DNA from: CAZBUB01 sp046546355
GTDB lineage: Bacteria > Desulfobacterota > Desulfovibrionia > Desulfovibrionales > Desulfothermaceae
Direction: 5' to 3'
Assembly (NCBI GenBank): GCA_046546355.1
Contig: JBKGXZ010000090.1
Location: 1 to 6,813 of the forward strand
Length of the DNA: 6,813 nucleotides
Shown: positions 5,815 through 6,813 of the stretch, piece after piece
Numbering within the stretch: position 1 is the first letter of the stretch
Layout: each line of letters begins with the position of its first letter
Translations under genes and position numbers: made by a program
Notes under the pieces: model-generated
Told to the model about the DNA's origin: nothing
Seen by the model: the letters and a program-made list of their open reading frames with translations, nothing else
Databases searched by the model: none

Positions 5815-6810
5815 ATGGCAGAACAGCAAATGGTCAGGGAGCTGGAGTTTCAGGACATGGAGTTGGCCCGGGAGCTATTCGGGTCTGACGGGAAGAATCT
5901 GAGCCTTTTGCAGGAGAGGCTGCAGGTGGAGGCGTATACCAGGGGCGGGAGCCTGACCTTGAGCTCCAGCAACGAGCAGCATCTGCAGCAGGCCTGCAAC
6001 TGCCTGCTGCAGATGTATGAGCTGCTCAGAGCCGGGCACAAGCTGTACCCCCAGGACATGGAGTGTGCCCTGGGGCTTTTGGCCCAGGAGCCAGGGGCTG
6101 ATCTGAAGTCCTTCTTCCAGGATTCGGTGTTCGCAGTATCTAAGAAGAAGACAGTCAGTCCCAGGACCTTCAGCCAGCGCATCTATCTGCAGGCCATAAG
6201 GGACAAGGAGCTAGTCTTCGGCATCGGCCCAGCAGGCACGGGCAAGACCTACTTGGCTGTGGCCATGGCTGTGGCCTATCTGATGCAAAGCAAGGTCAAA
6301 AGGCTGATCTTGACCAGGCCTGCCTTAGAGGCTGGGGAAAAGCTAGGTTTTCTGCCCGGAGATATCCAGGAGAAGATCAATCCTTATCTGCGGCCCTTAT
6401 ACGATGCCCTGCATGACATGCTGGAGCCTTTGAAGGTGCAGGAGATGCTGGAAACCGGGGTGATAGAGATTGCGCCCCTGGCCTTTATGCGGGGCAGGAC
6501 CCTGAACAAGGCCTTTATCATCCTGGATGAGGCCCAGAACACCACTCCGGAGCAGATGAAGATGTTCTTGACCCGGATGGGCTTTGGCTCCAAGGCATTG
6601 GTTACCGGGGACATCACCCAGATAGATCTGCCTGCCAAGGCTAGATCCGGCCTGATTCAGGCCAGGGAGGTCCTGCAGGGCATGCAGGATGTGCAGTTTG
6701 TGCACTTTGGCCAGCAGGATGTGATCAGGCACGCCCTGGTGGGCAAGATAGTCCAGGCCTATGCGGAGTATCAAGACAGTCAGGAAACGGGGGATAAGGA
6801 TCAGGGTTGA
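5815..6810 (+). CDS. PhoH-family ATPase (PhoH-like protein)
   Basis: This 331-residue cytosolic P-loop ATPase is of the PhoH/YbeZ type. Related proteins are implicated in RNA handling and ribosome maturation together with the endonuclease YbeY; a direct phosphate role is not established. An N-terminal KH-like domain (about 5-90) precedes the PhoH ATPase domain (about 115-320). Walker A is GPAGTGKT at 138-145. It is followed by the family block LTRPALEAGEKLGFLPGD and the segment QEKINPYLRPLYDAL. Walker B is IILDEAQN at 235-242, and the sensor-like TGDITQIDLP lies at 264-273. All catalytic positions appear intact and length is normal. The ATG at 5815 is chosen because it begins the conserved N-terminus and has AGGGA eight bases upstream; an in-frame TTG at 5782 lacks support. 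Ten of seventeen arginines use AGG. It is divergent from the GDT1-like gene. In many bacteria ybeY lies just downstream, which would fall outside the window. Confidence 0.95.
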   Translation: MAEQQMVRELEFQDMELARELFGSDGKNLSLLQERLQVEAYTRGGSLTLSSSNEQHLQQACNCLLQMYELLRAGHKLYPQDMECALGLLAQEPGADLKSFFQDSVFAVSKKKTVSPRTFSQRIYLQAIRDKELVFGIGPAGTGKTYLAVAMAVAYLMQSKVKRLILTRPALEAGEKLGFLPGDIQEKINPYLRPLYDALHDMLEPLKVQEMLETGVIEIAPLAFMRGRTLNKAFIILDEAQNTTPEQMKMFLTRMGFGSKALVTGDITQIDLPAKARSGLIQAREVLQGMQDVQFVHFGQQDVIRHALVGKIVQAYAEYQDSQETGDKDQG

Positions 6811-6813
6811 AGC

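Noticed and set aside
1..6813. CRISPR arrays, insertion sequences, tRNA or rRNA genes, defence or phage genes
   Set aside because: None is visible. The genes are recognised core families in conventional arrangement, with no regular repeat-spacer array or transposase.

Overview
The window looks like ordinary chromosome from a GC-rich, anaerobic, Desulfovibrionales-like deltaproteobacterium (Desulfobacterota). This placement is an inference from three things: a DksA next to an NFACT-family protein (NFACT proteins are uncommon in most other Gram-negatives), a PiT/DUF47 phosphate system, and heavy use of the AGG arginine codon. No marker gene fixes the genus. I see no mobile element, CRISPR array, tRNA or rRNA, and no sign of a truncated or frameshifted gene.

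Layout. Positions 1-232 are a non-coding leader with several small repeats. On the + strand follow dksA (233-595), a divergent NFACT-domain gene (607-2130) and moaA (2168-3196). They are closely spaced and probably co-transcribed. moaA meets the next block tail to tail across 24 bases. On the - strand, read from right to left, are a half-size GDT1/TMEM165-family membrane protein (5629-5357), a PiT phosphate permease (5219-3984) and a DUF47/PhoU-like partner (3892-3221). They form a probable inorganic-phosphate and metal transport operon. From a divergent intergenic region (5630-5814), a PhoH-family ATPase gene (5815-6810) runs rightward and ends three bases before the window edge.

How the genes fit together. 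dksA (RNA polymerase and ppGpp response) and the NFACT gene (a family acting on obstructed ribosomal 50S subunits) suggest a growth and translation-stress pair. moaA makes the first molybdopterin intermediate. The minus-strand block couples phosphate entry to its cytosolic regulator and, by inference, to divalent cation handling. PhoH, despite its name, is usually linked to RNA and ribosome metabolism rather than phosphate uptake.

I did not find a convincing new system. The points most worth a second look are the degraded RqcH-type active-site motifs in the NFACT protein, the lone half-size GDT1 protein beside pit-DUF47, and the palindrome-rich leader of the pit gene.
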